Assembly (NCBI GenBank): GCA_024123955.1
Contig: CP099652.1
Span: 3,348,001 to 3,412,000, forward strand
Direction: 5' to 3'
From: Oxalobacteraceae bacterium OTU3CINTB1
GTDB lineage: Bacteria > Pseudomonadota > Gammaproteobacteria > Burkholderiales > Burkholderiaceae_D
DNA length: 64,000 nt
Shown one piece after another: positions 51,632-61,500 of this stretch (within the stretch, counting starts at the first letter, position 1; each line of letters begins with the position of its first letter). The position numbers were made by a program, and so were the translations under genes. The notes under the pieces were generated by a model. The model was not told the DNA's origin. It saw only the letters and a list, made by a program, of their open reading frames with translations, and made no database searches.

Positions 51632-51679
51632 TTGTATTGCTAGTTTTCTAGTGCAATAATGATGCATAATTGTTGCATC
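51632..51679 (+). promoter_or_regulatory. Promoter and operator of the Xre/RES pair
   Basis: TTGTAT (51632-51637) and AATAAT (51655-51660) have a 17-base spacing. GATGCA-N7-TGCATC (51661-51679) is a perfect inverted repeat just after the -10, and CTAG-TTTT-CTAG-like symmetry lies between the boxes (TAG-TTTT-CTA). This is a typical autorepression layout. Confidence 0.5.
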
Positions 51680-51690
51680 AAGGAGCAGCG

Positions 51691-52095
51691 ATGTTTAGCC
51701 TTCCTGTCGACACGGTCCCGGTTTTTGAGCGGGATTTCGATCTGTTTTTGGATTTCCTGAATGGCGATAGCAAGCGGCCGTCGATCTCGCCCAAGAGTTT
51801 TGCTCTGGTCTTTAACTTTGATATGCAAAGTCTGGCCGCAGCAGCCAATGTTCATCGCAATACTGTCACTCGCGCGCCCGAGTCCGAGAATGTGCAGCGC
51901 TATTTACGTGAATCCATACGCATCGTAAGGGCTGCCGCTGACACATCTCACAGTATTGAGAAGGCGATTTACTGGTACAAAAATCATCCTATTCCAACCT
52001 TTGATTACAAGACTGGACAGCAGCTGGTCTCGGAAGGGCGCTCTGAAGACTTGATCCGGTATCTGCAGTCTTTGCGGGCGGGGTTCGCTGGATGA
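51691..52095 (+). CDS. Xre/MbcA/ParS-type antitoxin (DUF2384)
   Basis: A 134-residue antitoxin. A helical N-terminal region includes an HTH-like stretch (FNFDMQSLAAAANVHRNTV). The C-terminal toxin-binding domain has IYWYKNHPIPTFDYKTGQQL and VSEGRSEDLIRYLQSLRAGF, the standard ending of antitoxins paired with RES toxins. AAGGAG six bases before the ATG fixes the start. It overlaps the toxin gene by four bases (ATGA). GC is lower than in the flanking genes. Confidence 0.87.
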   Translation: MFSLPVDTVPVFERDFDLFLDFLNGDSKRPSISPKSFALVFNFDMQSLAAAANVHRNTVTRAPESENVQRYLRESIRIVRAAADTSHSIEKAIYWYKNHPIPTFDYKTGQQLVSEGRSEDLIRYLQSLRAGFAG

Positions 52096-52604
52096 TCTTG
52101 ACTTCGCTGGCTTCGAAGGCGTTTCGCATACATGACCCCAAGTGGTCGTTCGCGCCAGTCTCGGGCGCTGGCGCCGCCCGGTATGGCGGTCGCGTGAACC
52201 GCAAGGGCGTGAATGCCCTTTATCTCTCACTTGAGTTGGAAACGGCTCTGGCCGAATACAGGCGGGTTGACGCGCTCATGCCGCCGGCGTTGATGGTGAG
52301 CTATGACGTCAAGGTTGACTCTGTTGTCGACTTTCGTGGCGGCTACACCAGCGCATGGGATTCCATCTGGCAGTACTTCAATTGCGACTGGCGCAGTATG
52401 CTTTTTAACGACAAGATCGAGCCGCCATCATGGCTGATCGGCGACGTGGTCTTGGCGGCAGGGGCGAAAGGCATCTTGTTCGATTCGGTGGTCAGCGATG
52501 GTTCGAACCTGGTGCTCTACAACGATACTCTCGAAGCAACTGACTTTGTGCGGCCATACGACCCTGGTCACGCGCTACCGCGCGACCAGTCGTCATGGCG
52601 TTAG
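52092..52604 (+). CDS. RES domain toxin
   Basis: A 170-residue RES-domain protein. The three defining residues are visible in order: arginine in YGGRVNRKGVNALYLS near residue 35, glutamate in LELETALAEYRR near 52, and serine in SDGSNLVLYND near 140. RES toxins such as MbcT and RES of Pseudomonas putida break down or transfer from NAD+, starving the cell. It is translationally coupled to the antitoxin. Likely acquired by transfer, judging by the lower GC of the pair. Confidence 0.9.
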   Translation: MILTSLASKAFRIHDPKWSFAPVSGAGAARYGGRVNRKGVNALYLSLELETALAEYRRVDALMPPALMVSYDVKVDSVVDFRGGYTSAWDSIWQYFNCDWRSMLFNDKIEPPSWLIGDVVLAAGAKGILFDSVVSDGSNLVLYNDTLEATDFVRPYDPGHALPRDQSSWR

Positions 52605-52637
52605 CCGCTGGCGTTAACCCGTCTTCCCGAGGCGGAT

Positions 52638-53936
52638 TCAATGATCGGTATGCAGATACGACGGCGTCTTAGGCAGCCGCATGCTGAACAGGAAGGCGAT
52701 CGCCATCATCACCGTGACATAGATGAAGAACCAGTTCTCGTGGCCCAGGTTCTTGAACGTGAGGCCGACGAATTCCGCCGAGCCGCCGAAGATGGCGTTG
52801 GCGATGGCGTACGAGAACCCCACGCCCAGGGCGCGCACTTCCGGCGGGAACATTTCGGCCTTCACCAGCCCGCCGATCGAGGTGTACAGGCTGATGATCG
52901 CCAGCGCCACCGTGATCAGCGCGAAGGCGATGTACGGGCTGGTGTTGCCGCGCAGGATAGCCAGGATCGGGTAGGTCGCCAACGCTCCCAGCGCGCCGAA
53001 CAGCATCATCGAGTGCCGGCGGCCGATGCGGTCGGCCAGCATGCCGAACAGCGGCTGCATGCACATATACAGGAACAGCGCGCCGGTCATGACCACGCTG
53101 GCGGTCTTGGCGGGCATGCCGGAGGTGTTGACCAGATACTTTTGCATGTAGGTGGTGAAGGTGTAGAAGATCAGCGAGCCGCCGGCGGTGTAGCCGAGCA
53201 CGGTGATGAAGGCCGCACGGTGGTTCTTGAAGATGCCCGCCAGGGTGCCGGCATCCTTGTTCTTGCTGTCTTCCGGCTTGATGGTTTCGTGCAGCGTCCG
53301 GCGCAGCATCAGCGACACCACGGCGGCAATCGCGCCGATCACGAATGGAATGCGCCAGCCCCACGACTTGAGCTCGGCATCGCTTAGGAACTGCTCCAGC
53401 ACCACCACGGTCAACACCGCCAGCAACTGGCCGCCGATCAGGGTCACATACTGGAACGAGGAGAAGAAGCCGCGCTGGCCGCGCAACGCCACTTCGCTCA
53501 TGTAGGTGGCGGTGGTGCCGTATTCGCCGCCGACGGACAGGCCCTGGAACATGCGGATGATCAGCAGCAGGATCGGCGCGGCGACGCCGATGGTGGCGTA
53601 GGTCGGCAGCACGGCGATGGCCAGCGAGCCGCCGCACATCATCAGCACCGAGATGACCATCGACTTTTTGCGGCCGACCCGGTCGGCGATGCGGCCGAAC
53701 ATCCAGCCGCCGATCGGGCGCATCAGGAAGCCGACCGCGAAAACGGCGGCCGCCTTCAGGAATTCGGCGGTGGAGTTTCCGCTCGGGAAGAACTGGCTGG
53801 CGAAGTAGATCGATGCGAACGAGTAGACATAGAAGTCGAACCATTCGACCAGATTGCCGGACGACGCGCTGATGATGGCGAATACCCGCTTGCGTTTTTC
53901 TTCTGCGGTGTAGTGGGGGTGGTCAGTGGCGGCCAT
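52638..53936 (-). CDS. MFS metabolite:H+ symporter (KgtP/ProP-like)
   Basis: A 432-residue major facilitator protein with 12 predicted membrane helices. [20 protein letters not shown] opens helix 1; the family motif [18 protein letters not shown] follows helix 2, and [19 protein letters not shown] is in helix 4. These signatures mark the metabolite:H+ symporter family, with alpha-ketoglutarate permease KgtP and shikimate/proline porters as relatives. The substrate is probably a dicarboxylate. AAGGAAA upstream supports the ATG at 53936. Confidence 0.88.
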   Translation of the reverse strand: MAATDHPHYTAEEKRKRVFAIISASSGNLVEWFDFYVYSFASIYFASQFFPSGNSTAEFLKAAAVFAVGFLMRPIGGWMFGRIADRVGRKKSMVISVLMMCGGSLAIAVLPTYATIGVAAPILLLIIRMFQGLSVGGEYGTTATYMSEVALRGQRGFFSSFQYVTLIGGQLLAVLTVVVLEQFLSDAELKSWGWRIPFVIGAIAAVVSLMLRRTLHETIKPEDSKNKDAGTLAGIFKNHRAAFITVLGYTAGGSLIFYTFTTYMQKYLVNTSGMPAKTASVVMTGALFLYMCMQPLFGMLADRIGRRHSMMLFGALGALATYPILAILRGNTSPYIAFALITVALAIISLYTSIGGLVKAEMFPPEVRALGVGFSYAIANAIFGGSAEFVGLTFKNLGHENWFFIYVTVMMAIAFLFSMRLPKTPSYLHTDH

Positions 53937-54080
53937 GGGTTTCCTTGCGAGAGTGTTGGATGCTTTTCAGTGCGGCGCACTATGGATGGGGCCGCAATAT
54001 GGGTTGCGATTGTAAAGTATCCTGGCTGAAACCGCTGGCGCGTTAGGTTCGGGGCCGACCCCACGCCGCCAACGCCCGGC

Positions 54081-54851
54081 CTAAGCGCCATCTGCGCCAT
54101 CTGCGCCTTCCGCGCCGTCTGCCTCGCGCCGCCAGAGGCACAGCGTGGCGATGTGCGTGGCGTCCAGTATCCGGAAGCGGACCTCGCAGCGGCCGCCGCG
54201 CCGCAAGCGGGGCGTGAGGTCTTCGCACACGCGGAAGCGCATGCTCTGCGCGGCCACATCGATGTGCTCAAGCTCGATCGCGTCGAAGTTGAAGTAGCGC
54301 CGCACCTCGCCGTGGACCGCTTTGAAGAAGCTTTCCTTGGCGGAAAAAACCAGGGTCAGCGGGACGTCTGGACCCAGCGTGTCTTCAAATCCGGCCAGGT
54401 AGCGTAATTCGCCGTCGTTGGCCACGATGGCGCGCACCTCGCGCGCGCCTTGGCCGTCGAGGATATTCTCGATGTCGATGCCCACGCCGTGATAGCCCAT
54501 GGACAGGGGCAGCACCAGCGCCGCCGCCATGTCGGCCGCGTGGGTGATGCTGCCGATCAGGTCGGCCGGCCACAGCGGTTCGCGCATGCGGCCGGTGCCG
54601 ATCTGGGGGAGGTCGCGGCGCAGCGGCCCCATCGCCGATCTTGCGCACAGGCGGCCGTAGAAGAATTCCCGTTGCCGCTTGGGCGCGGCGGCGCCGATGT
54701 GGGCGGGGCAATCGATACCGGCTGAACGGAAGCTGTCGGCGTCGATTGTCGTCGGCTGGAAGCGGATGCAGGCCACAGGGAGCGTGGTCGCGCTGTCGAT
54801 AGGCCAATCCAGGCAATACACGTGCTCTTGCAATAAGACGCTCATTAACAT
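54081..54851 (-). CDS. 4'-phosphopantetheinyl transferase, EntD/Sfp superfamily
   Basis: A 256-residue enzyme that activates carrier proteins with phosphopantetheine from CoA. Motifs are KRQREFFYGRLCARSAM near residue 58, GSITHAADMAAALVLP near 100, HGVGIDIENIL near 120 (magnesium-binding Asp-x-Glu) and FSAKESFFKAVH near 170 (the conserved WxxKE-like motif). This is the EntD-like branch serving siderophore or polyketide synthases. No synthase is near. The C-terminus ends in a run of Asp/Glu-Gly-Ala triplets coded by a 9-bp repeat. AAGG five bases before 54851 supports that ATG. Confidence 0.88.
   Translation of the reverse strand: MLMSVLLQEHVYCLDWPIDSATTLPVACIRFQPTTIDADSFRSAGIDCPAHIGAAAPKRQREFFYGRLCARSAMGPLRRDLPQIGTGRMREPLWPADLIGSITHAADMAAALVLPLSMGYHGVGIDIENILDGQGAREVRAIVANDGELRYLAGFEDTLGPDVPLTLVFSAKESFFKAVHGEVRRYFNFDAIELEHIDVAAQSMRFRVCEDLTPRLRRGGRCEVRFRILDATHIATLCLWRREADGAEGADGADGA
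54085..54120. repeat. Four degenerate 9-bp repeats at the end of the PPTase gene
   Basis: GCGCCATCT, GCGCCATCT, GCGCCTTCC, GCGCCGTCT in tandem. They encode, on the minus strand, four copies of an acidic-Gly-Ala triplet at the extreme C-terminus. Confidence 0.7.
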
Positions 54852-54867
54852 TTAACCTTGTGCGGTC

Positions 54868-54906
54868 GGTGCCGATGGCCGGTGCCGATGGTCGGTGCCG
54901 ATATCT
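54868..54906. repeat. Three 13-bp direct repeats between the PPTase and MipA genes
   Basis: GGTGCCGAT recurs at 54868, 54881 and 54894, giving a 13-bp unit (GGTGCCGATGGYC) three times, the last incomplete. It lies in the gap between the divergent PPTase and MipA genes, close to the PPTase start. Confidence 0.7.
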
Positions 54907-55018
54907 TACCGGAGGATCGGCCCTGCCGGGGGAGGGATGGGCGTGGTATCGTGTTCGTTTTACATCACGCATAACGTCGAAGGAATCCCATGTATCGCAA
55001 CCCGCTCGGAGTACAACC

Positions 55019-55876
55019 ATGACGCTGCGCGTCCGGACGAATTCAGCGTTGGCGCCGCTGGCCATGGCGGCGCTCATGGCGTCGGCAGCCGCCCAGCAGC
55101 TGGCGCCGACGCCGGACCCCGATTTACCGCTGTGGGAGGTCGGCCTGTTCGGCGGCGCCGCCTCCACCCCGGCCTATCCCGGCTCCGAAGACCGGTCCAC
55201 GCGCGCGCTGGCGCTGCCAATGGTGATCTATCGCGGCAAGGTGCTGCGCGCCGACCGCTCCGGCGTGGGCGCCCGCCTGATCAACACCGAGCGGGTCGAG
55301 CTTGACCTCGGCTTCGCGCTGTCGCTGCCGGCGCGCTCCGACGACGTCGCCGCGCGCGCCGGCATGCCGGATCTGCGTTCGCTGCTGGAATTCGGCCCGC
55401 GCGTGAAGGTGTTGCTGGCCGAGCCGACGGCGACGAGCCGCGTGCGACTGGAGTTGCCGCTGCGGGTGCCGATCGAGCTGAAAAGCGGTTTTCGACGCCA
55501 GGGTCTGGTGTTTGAACCGCGCCTGGTGTTGGAGGCCGGCGACGGCACCGGCAAGTGGCAGGCCGACGCCAATGTCGGCGCGGTGTTCGGCAACGCCCGC
55601 CTGCACCAGTATTTCTATGAGGTCGAACCGCAGTACGCGACGGCGACCCGCCCGGCCTACCACGCGGCATCGGGCGGCTTGCTGATGACCAGGCTGGGCC
55701 TGAGCCTGTCGCGCCGGCTGTCGCCGGACTGGCGCGTGTTCGGATTCACCCGCTACGACAATTACAGCCACGCGCGCAACCGCGACAGCCCGCTGTTCCT
55801 GCGCAACAGCGGCCTGTCGGTCGGCGCCGGCTTCACGTGGACGATACACCGCTCGGCGGCGCGGGCCTGGGAATAA
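55019..55876 (+). CDS. MipA/OmpV family outer membrane protein
   Basis: A 285-residue beta-barrel protein. The signal peptide is short (MTLRVRTNSALAPLAMAALM, cleavage near ASAAA). The mature protein starts LPLWEVGLFGGAASTPAYPGSEDRS, the MipA/OmpV opening, and continues with alternating strands (RSGVGARLINTERVELDLG, FEPRLVLEAGDGTGKWQADA, ending LSVGAGFTWTIHRS). The family includes MltA-interacting scaffold proteins and osmotic-response porin-like proteins. GGAG lies eight bases before the ATG at 55019; the frame is open upstream but lacks a signal there. Confidence 0.82.
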   Translation: MTLRVRTNSALAPLAMAALMASAAAQQLAPTPDPDLPLWEVGLFGGAASTPAYPGSEDRSTRALALPMVIYRGKVLRADRSGVGARLINTERVELDLGFALSLPARSDDVAARAGMPDLRSLLEFGPRVKVLLAEPTATSRVRLELPLRVPIELKSGFRRQGLVFEPRLVLEAGDGTGKWQADANVGAVFGNARLHQYFYEVEPQYATATRPAYHAASGGLLMTRLGLSLSRRLSPDWRVFGFTRYDNYSHARNRDSPLFLRNSGLSVGAGFTWTIHRSAARAWE

Positions 55877-56003
55877 GCGCCGCCGGGCTTGCCGGTTTAT
55901 TGTCCGTCGTCAATAATCGGCGTTAATTGCCGCATTACAATAGTCTCTCTACCATGTGTCGCTCGACGGTCCGCCAGGCCCGTCGCGGACGGAGGCCAAT
56001 TGT

Positions 56004-57473
56004 ATGAAGCGTGGCGTCAACAGCAAGATCCGGCAGCGCGGCGCCATCGCCATCGTCTTCGGACTGATGCTCGCCTGCCTGATCGGCTTCCTCGGCATCG
56101 CGCTCGATCTGTCGCGGGTGTACAACCGCCGGGCCGAGTTGCAGGCGGTGGCCAACGTGGCGGCGCTGACGGCGGCGCGCCAGTTGAACGGCACTTTGGC
56201 CGGCATCGATGCCGCCACCGCGCAGGCGCTGGCCGCGATGGCGGTGCTCAGGTATCAATACAACCAGCGGGCCATCGCATGGGACGCGAAGGCGCTGTCG
56301 TTCAGCGCCTCGCCGAACGGTGGCTGGGTCGATGCCGACACCGCCCGCGCCGCGCCCAACGGCTTGATCTACGCGCGCGCCGCCACCGCCGATCTGGCCG
56401 GCGCCATGGGAAGGATCGAGCTGTTTTTCCTGCGCTTGCTGTCCGCGTCGCTGGCGTCGATGGACGTGGCGGTGACGGCGGTGGCCGGACGCTCGACGAT
56501 CGGCGTCGTGCCGCTGGCGGTGTGCGCGCTGTCCAACGTCGAGGCAGCCCCGCGCGCCAACCCGGGTCCGCCCGCCAACGTCGAGCTGGTGCAATACGGT
56601 TTCCGCCGCGGCGTCGCCTACGACCTGATGCAGCTCAATCCCAACGGCACCGCCGCCGAGAACTTCGTCATCGACCCGTTTGCGCCGCCCGGTGTCGCCG
56701 GCGCCGCGGCCAACGTCGCGCCGGGCCGGGTCGGGCCCTATGTCTGCACCGGCCAACTGGCCATGGCGCGCGTGACCGGGGGCGCGCTGACGGTGGGCCG
56801 GCCGTTCCCGCTGGCGTCGCTGTTCAATCATTTCAATTCCCGCTTCGATTACCTCGGCACGCCCTGCGCCTATGCCAGCGCGCCGCCCGACACCAATATC
56901 CGGCAGTACACCTTCGGCGGCGCCGGTAGCGGTACGCCATGGATGAGTGTGGCCCCGGCCGGGCAGGTGGCGCAGGCGAGCACCGCCAGCGGCAAGTTGT
57001 GGACCGTCGCCGATCCCGCCACGCAGCCAGCCGGCACCACCGGGCCGATGTACGGGCCGCTGTGGGCCTACGCCAGGGCCGTGCCCTACAGCTCCTATGT
57101 GGCGGGGACGGCCGAACCGGCAGCCGGCTATGCGGCGTTCGCCACCAGCGCCTGGAGCACGCTGTACGGACCGGCCGCGCCGACGGCCGGCTCGTCTTAT
57201 CCGGCCGGGACGTTGTTGACGCCCTACCGGACCACGGGCAGCCCCAATGCCGTGCAGCCGCCGGCGGCGCGCCGGGGTGTGGCGGGACGCCGCGTGCTGA
57301 ATGTGGCGCTGCTGGCCTGCCCGGTGCCGGCCGGCGCGCTGGCGGCGGCCACGGTGCTCGGCGTCGGCAAGTTTCTGATGACGGTGCCGGCCACCGCCAC
57401 CAGCGTGCGCGCCGAGTTCGGCGGTCTGGTTTCCGACCAGGCATTGGGCGGCGCGGTGGAGCTCCAACCATGA
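56004..57473 (+). CDS. TadG-like pilus assembly protein (Tad domain)
   Basis: A 489-residue protein that begins with a short basic segment and one membrane helix (QRGAIAIVFGLMLACLIGFLGIALDLSRVYNRRAELQ), the hallmark of TadE/TadG-like proteins exported to the periplasm. The rest is a low-complexity, Ala/Gly/Pro-rich periplasmic region; I see no von Willebrand domain, unlike canonical TadG. It likely helps assemble Flp-type pili. GGAGG eight bases upstream fixes the ATG at 56004. It overlaps the next gene by four bases (ATGA). Confidence 0.8.
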   Translation: MKRGVNSKIRQRGAIAIVFGLMLACLIGFLGIALDLSRVYNRRAELQAVANVAALTAARQLNGTLAGIDAATAQALAAMAVLRYQYNQRAIAWDAKALSFSASPNGGWVDADTARAAPNGLIYARAATADLAGAMGRIELFFLRLLSASLASMDVAVTAVAGRSTIGVVPLAVCALSNVEAAPRANPGPPANVELVQYGFRRGVAYDLMQLNPNGTAAENFVIDPFAPPGVAGAAANVAPGRVGPYVCTGQLAMARVTGGALTVGRPFPLASLFNHFNSRFDYLGTPCAYASAPPDTNIRQYTFGGAGSGTPWMSVAPAGQVAQASTASGKLWTVADPATQPAGTTGPMYGPLWAYARAVPYSSYVAGTAEPAAGYAAFATSAWSTLYGPAAPTAGSSYPAGTLLTPYRTTGSPNAVQPPAARRGVAGRRVLNVALLACPVPAGALAAATVLGVGKFLMTVPATATSVRAEFGGLVSDQALGGAVELQP

Positions 57474-57925
57474 GGCGCGCCGGCCAACGCGGCGCCCGGC
57501 GCCAGCGCGGCATTGCCGCCGTCGAACTGGCGCTGGTGATGCCGGTGCTGGTGCTGTTGCTGGTGTTTCCCTTGTATCTGGGGCGGGTGTTCTGGCATTA
57601 CACGGCCGTCCAGTACGCGGCGCAGGATGCCGCGCGCTATTTGTCCAAGGCGCCGGCCAGCGAGCTGGGCAATCCGACGCGGGCTGGCGCGGTGGCCGCG
57701 ATGGCGGAGGCGCTCGTGGAGAAGGAGTTGGCCGAGTTGGCGCCCGGGGAATTCGGCTACGCGATCGATGTGACCTGCAACAACGTGCCGTGCGTGGGCT
57801 TCGGCACGACCACGGTGGTGCGCGTCACTATCACGATGTTGATGGAGGATATCTTTTTTGCCAGCTACACGGGTTTGAATCTACAGCTGATCGTCAGCGT
57901 CACCCATCCCTACGTTGGAGAATAA
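57470..57925 (+). CDS. TadE family pseudopilin-like protein (first)
   Basis: A 151-residue protein. Its N-terminus QRGIAAVELALVMPVLVLLL is the TadE motif: a Glu five residues into the hydrophobic helix, where a prepilin peptidase can cut. The C-terminal half is a small periplasmic domain with two cysteines (DVTCNNVPCVG). TadE pseudopilins assist Flp pilus assembly. The start overlaps the TadG-like stop. Confidence 0.85.
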   Translation: MRRAGQRGARRQRGIAAVELALVMPVLVLLLVFPLYLGRVFWHYTAVQYAAQDAARYLSKAPASELGNPTRAGAVAAMAEALVEKELAELAPGEFGYAIDVTCNNVPCVGFGTTTVVRVTITMLMEDIFFASYTGLNLQLIVSVTHPYVGE

Positions 57926-57928
57926 TGC

Positions 57929-58513
57929 ATGTCGCGACGCCAATCCCCACGCTTCCGTGCCGGCGCGGTGACCGCCGAATTCGCTATCGTGATCATCGTG
58001 TTCCTGGCGATCGTCTGCGGCGTCGTCGAGGTCGCGCGCTTGTTGTACATTTTCAATACGCTGCAGGTTGTCACGCAGCGGGCGGCGGCGGCGGCGGCGA
58101 ACACCGACTTCACCGATGCCGCCGCCATGAACGGTGTGCGCCAGCGCGCCATCTTTCGCGGTTCCGCCGGCACCCTGGCCCTCGGCACGCCGGTGACGGA
58201 CGCGCACGTGCGCATCGACTACCTCTCGCTGGCGGACGCCGGCGGCACCGTCATCACCGAGATCCCGAACGCGCAGATGCCGTCATGCCCGGCCAACAAC
58301 CGCGTCAACTGCATGGAAAACCCGTACGGCCAGAGCTGCATCCGGCTGGTGCGGGCGCGCATCTGCGATCCGGCCGACACCAGCCAATGCGCCAGGGTCG
58401 CCTACCAGCCGCTGTTTTCCTTCATCGCCATACCGCTGCGCTTGTCGAGGGCGCCGGCGCTCAGGCCGGTCGAGACGCTGGGAGCGCCCCCGGGGCAGGC
58501 GCCGTGTCCGTGA
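57929..58513 (+). CDS. TadE family pseudopilin-like protein (second)
   Basis: A 194-residue protein with the TadE N-terminus (RAGAVTAEFAIVIIVFLAIV), the conserved Glu in TAEFA, and a membrane helix. The periplasmic region has several cysteines (PSCPANNRVNC, SCIRLVRARIC, CARVAY) likely paired in disulfides. It starts three bases after the previous stop. The last 53 bases overlap the 3' end of the convergent RND pump gene on the other strand. Confidence 0.83.
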   Translation: MSRRQSPRFRAGAVTAEFAIVIIVFLAIVCGVVEVARLLYIFNTLQVVTQRAAAAAANTDFTDAAAMNGVRQRAIFRGSAGTLALGTPVTDAHVRIDYLSLADAGGTVITEIPNAQMPSCPANNRVNCMENPYGQSCIRLVRARICDPADTSQCARVAYQPLFSFIAIPLRLSRAPALRPVETLGAPPGQAPCP

Positions 58514-61500
58514 GCGGCGGCGGTTGATCGGCGCGGATCTTGAACCAGATCGAATACATCGCCGGCAGGAACACCAGCGTCAATATCGTTCCGGCGAAGG
58601 TGCCGCCGATCAAGGTGTAGGCGAGGGTGCCCCAGAACACCGAATGGGTCAGCGGGATGAAGGCCAGGATCGCCGCCAGCGCGGTCAGCACAACCGGCCG
58701 GGCGCGCTGCACGGTGGCTTCGACCACCGCCTGCAACGGCGCCAACCCCGCCTGTTCGTTGTGGTGGATCTGGCCGATCAGGATCAGCGTGTTGCGCATC
58801 AGGATGCCCGACAGCGCGATCAACCCCACCAGCGCGTTGATGCCGAACGGCTGCGCGAACAGCAGCAGGGTCGGCACCACGCCGATCAGGCCTAACGGAC
58901 TGGTCAGGAAGACCATCACCATCGCCGACATCGAGCGCACCTGGAAGATCAGGATCAGCAGGGTCGCCGCCAGCATGATCGGGAACAGCGGCAACATCGC
59001 TTGCATCGCCTTGCCCGATTCCTCGATGGCGCCGGCCTCGTCGAGGCGATAGCCGGCCGGCAGCTTGTCCTTGATCGGCTGCAGTTGCGCGGTCATGGCG
59101 GCCGAGACGTCCGGCGGCTGCAAGCCCTCGGCGATGTCGCCGCGCACCGTGATGGTCGGCACGCGGTCGCGCCGGCGCATGACCGGCTCCTCGGCGCGCA
59201 CCTCGACGGTGCCCACCTGCGACAGCGGAATGCGCTGGCCGTTGGCGCCGCTCAGAGTGAAGTCGGCGATCCTGGCCGGGTCCAGCCGCAGGTCGCCGGC
59301 CGAGCGGGCCACCACCTGCACGGTGCGGATGTCTTCGCGCACGGCGGTCAGCGGTATGCCGCTGAGCAGGAATTGCAGCTGCTGCGCCACCGCGCTCGAG
59401 CTCAGGCCGACGGCCTGCAAACGATCCTGCTGCAACGTGAAATGCAAGGTCGGCGCGCGCGTGCCCCAGTCGTTGTTTACGGTGCGCATCATCGGGCTGG
59501 CGTTCATTACGTGCTGCACCTCGGCGGCGATGGCGCGCAGCTTGTCCGGATCAGGCCCGCTGACGCGGTAGGCGACCGGGAAGGGCGAGTAGGGACCGAA
59601 TACGAGCTGGGTGACGCGCACCCGCGCCTCCGGCGCGATGCCGTCGGCAACGGCCTGGCGCAGGCGGTGCTTGAGCGACTCGCGCTGTTCCTGGCTGTCG
59701 GTGCGCACGACGATCTTGGCGAACGACGGGTCGGGCAGTTCCGGTCCCATCGCCAGGTAGAAGCGCGGCGCGCCCTGGCCGATGTAGGCGGTGACGATCT
59801 TCGCCTCCGGCTGCTTCGCCAGCCAGGCTTCGACCCTGGCGGCGCTGGCGCTGGTCTGCGCGATCGAGGCCCCATACGGCAGTTGCACCTCGACCAGCAC
59901 CTCGGGTCGGTCGGAGATCGGGAAGAACTGCTTCTTGACCACGGCCATGCCCGCCACCGACAGCGCGAACAGGCCGACCACCGCGCCGGCGACCAGCCAC
60001 TTGCGGGCGATGACGCGCGCCAGCACCCGGCGGAAGCGGTTGTAGCGGGGCGTGTCGTACAGCGCCTCGTGGCCGCCTTCGACTTGTTTGAGCTCGGGCA
60101 GCAGCTTGACGCCGAGATAGGGCGTGAACACCACGGCCACCACCCACGAGGCGATCAGGGCGATGCCGACGATCCAGAACATATTGCTGGTGTATTCGCC
60201 GGCGCTGGAGCGGGCGAAGCCGTTGGGCATGAAGCCGACCGCCGTCACCAGGGTGCCCGAGAGCATAGGCGCGGCCGTGTGGCTCCAGGCATAGGCCGAG
60301 GCGGCGATGCGGCTGTAGCCTTCCTCCATCTTGACCACCATCATTTCGATGGCGATGATGGCATCGTCCACCAGCAAGCCCAGGCCCAGGATCAGCGAGC
60401 CGAGGGTGATGCGGTCGAAGTTCTTGCCGGTCGCGGCCATGACGATGAACACTACCGCCAGGGTCAGCGGCACGGCTGCGGCGACCACGATGCCCACGCG
60501 CCAGCCCATGCTGACGAAGCACACCACCATCACCACCAGCAGCGCGACGAAGAACTTGACCATGAATTCATCGACGGCCGAGCTGATATTGACGGCCTGG
60601 TCGGTGACCTTGGTCAGCGCCATGCCCAGCGGCATGTTGGCGTTGATGGCGCCGACTTCCTTGTCGAGCGCCTTGCCCAGGTCGAGGCCGTTCCAGCCGT
60701 CGCGCATGATGATGCCCAGCAGCTGGGCAGGTTCGCCGCCGTTGCGGATCATGAAGGTGGCCGGGTCCTCGTAGCCGCGCTTGACGGTGGCGATGTCCGA
60801 CAGTTTCAGGGTTCGGCCCTGGGCCACCACAGGCGTGTCGCGGATCTTCTGCAATTCGTCGAAGGCGCCGTCGAGGCGCAGGAACACCGACGGCCCCTTG
60901 GTGTCCACCGAGCCGGCCGGCGTGAGCACGTTCTGGGCGTTGAGCGCGGCGAATACTTCCTGCGGGCCGATGCCCAGTGTCGCCAGCCGCTCGTGCGAAA
61001 ACTCGACGAAGATGCGTTCTGGCTGCTCGCCGACGATGTTGACCTTTTTGACACCGGGCACGTGCAGCAGGCGCTGGCGAAGCGCCTCGGCGTCGCGCAC
61101 CAGCAGGCGTTGCGGCTCGCCCCTGGCCTTGAGCGCGAACAGGGCGAAGGTGACGTCGGCGTATTCGTCGTTGACCATCGGTCCGATCACGCCCGAGGGC
61201 AGGTTGGCGGCCTCGTCGCCGACCTTTTTGCGGGCCTGGTAGAACTGTTCCTGCACCTCGGCCGGTGGCGTGCTGTCGAGCAGGGTCAAGGTGGTGAAGG
61301 CCAGGCCGGGCCGTGTATAAGTTTCCGCCCGTTCATACCAGCGCAGCTCCTGCAGCCGCTTTTCGAGCTTCTCGGCGACCTGGTCCTGCATTTCCTTCGC
61401 GGTGGCGCCGGGCCAGGCGGTGATCACGGTCATCACCTTGACCGTGAAGGCGGGGTCTTCCGCCCGCCCGAGTTTGAAGAAGGAGACGACGCCCGCCAAG

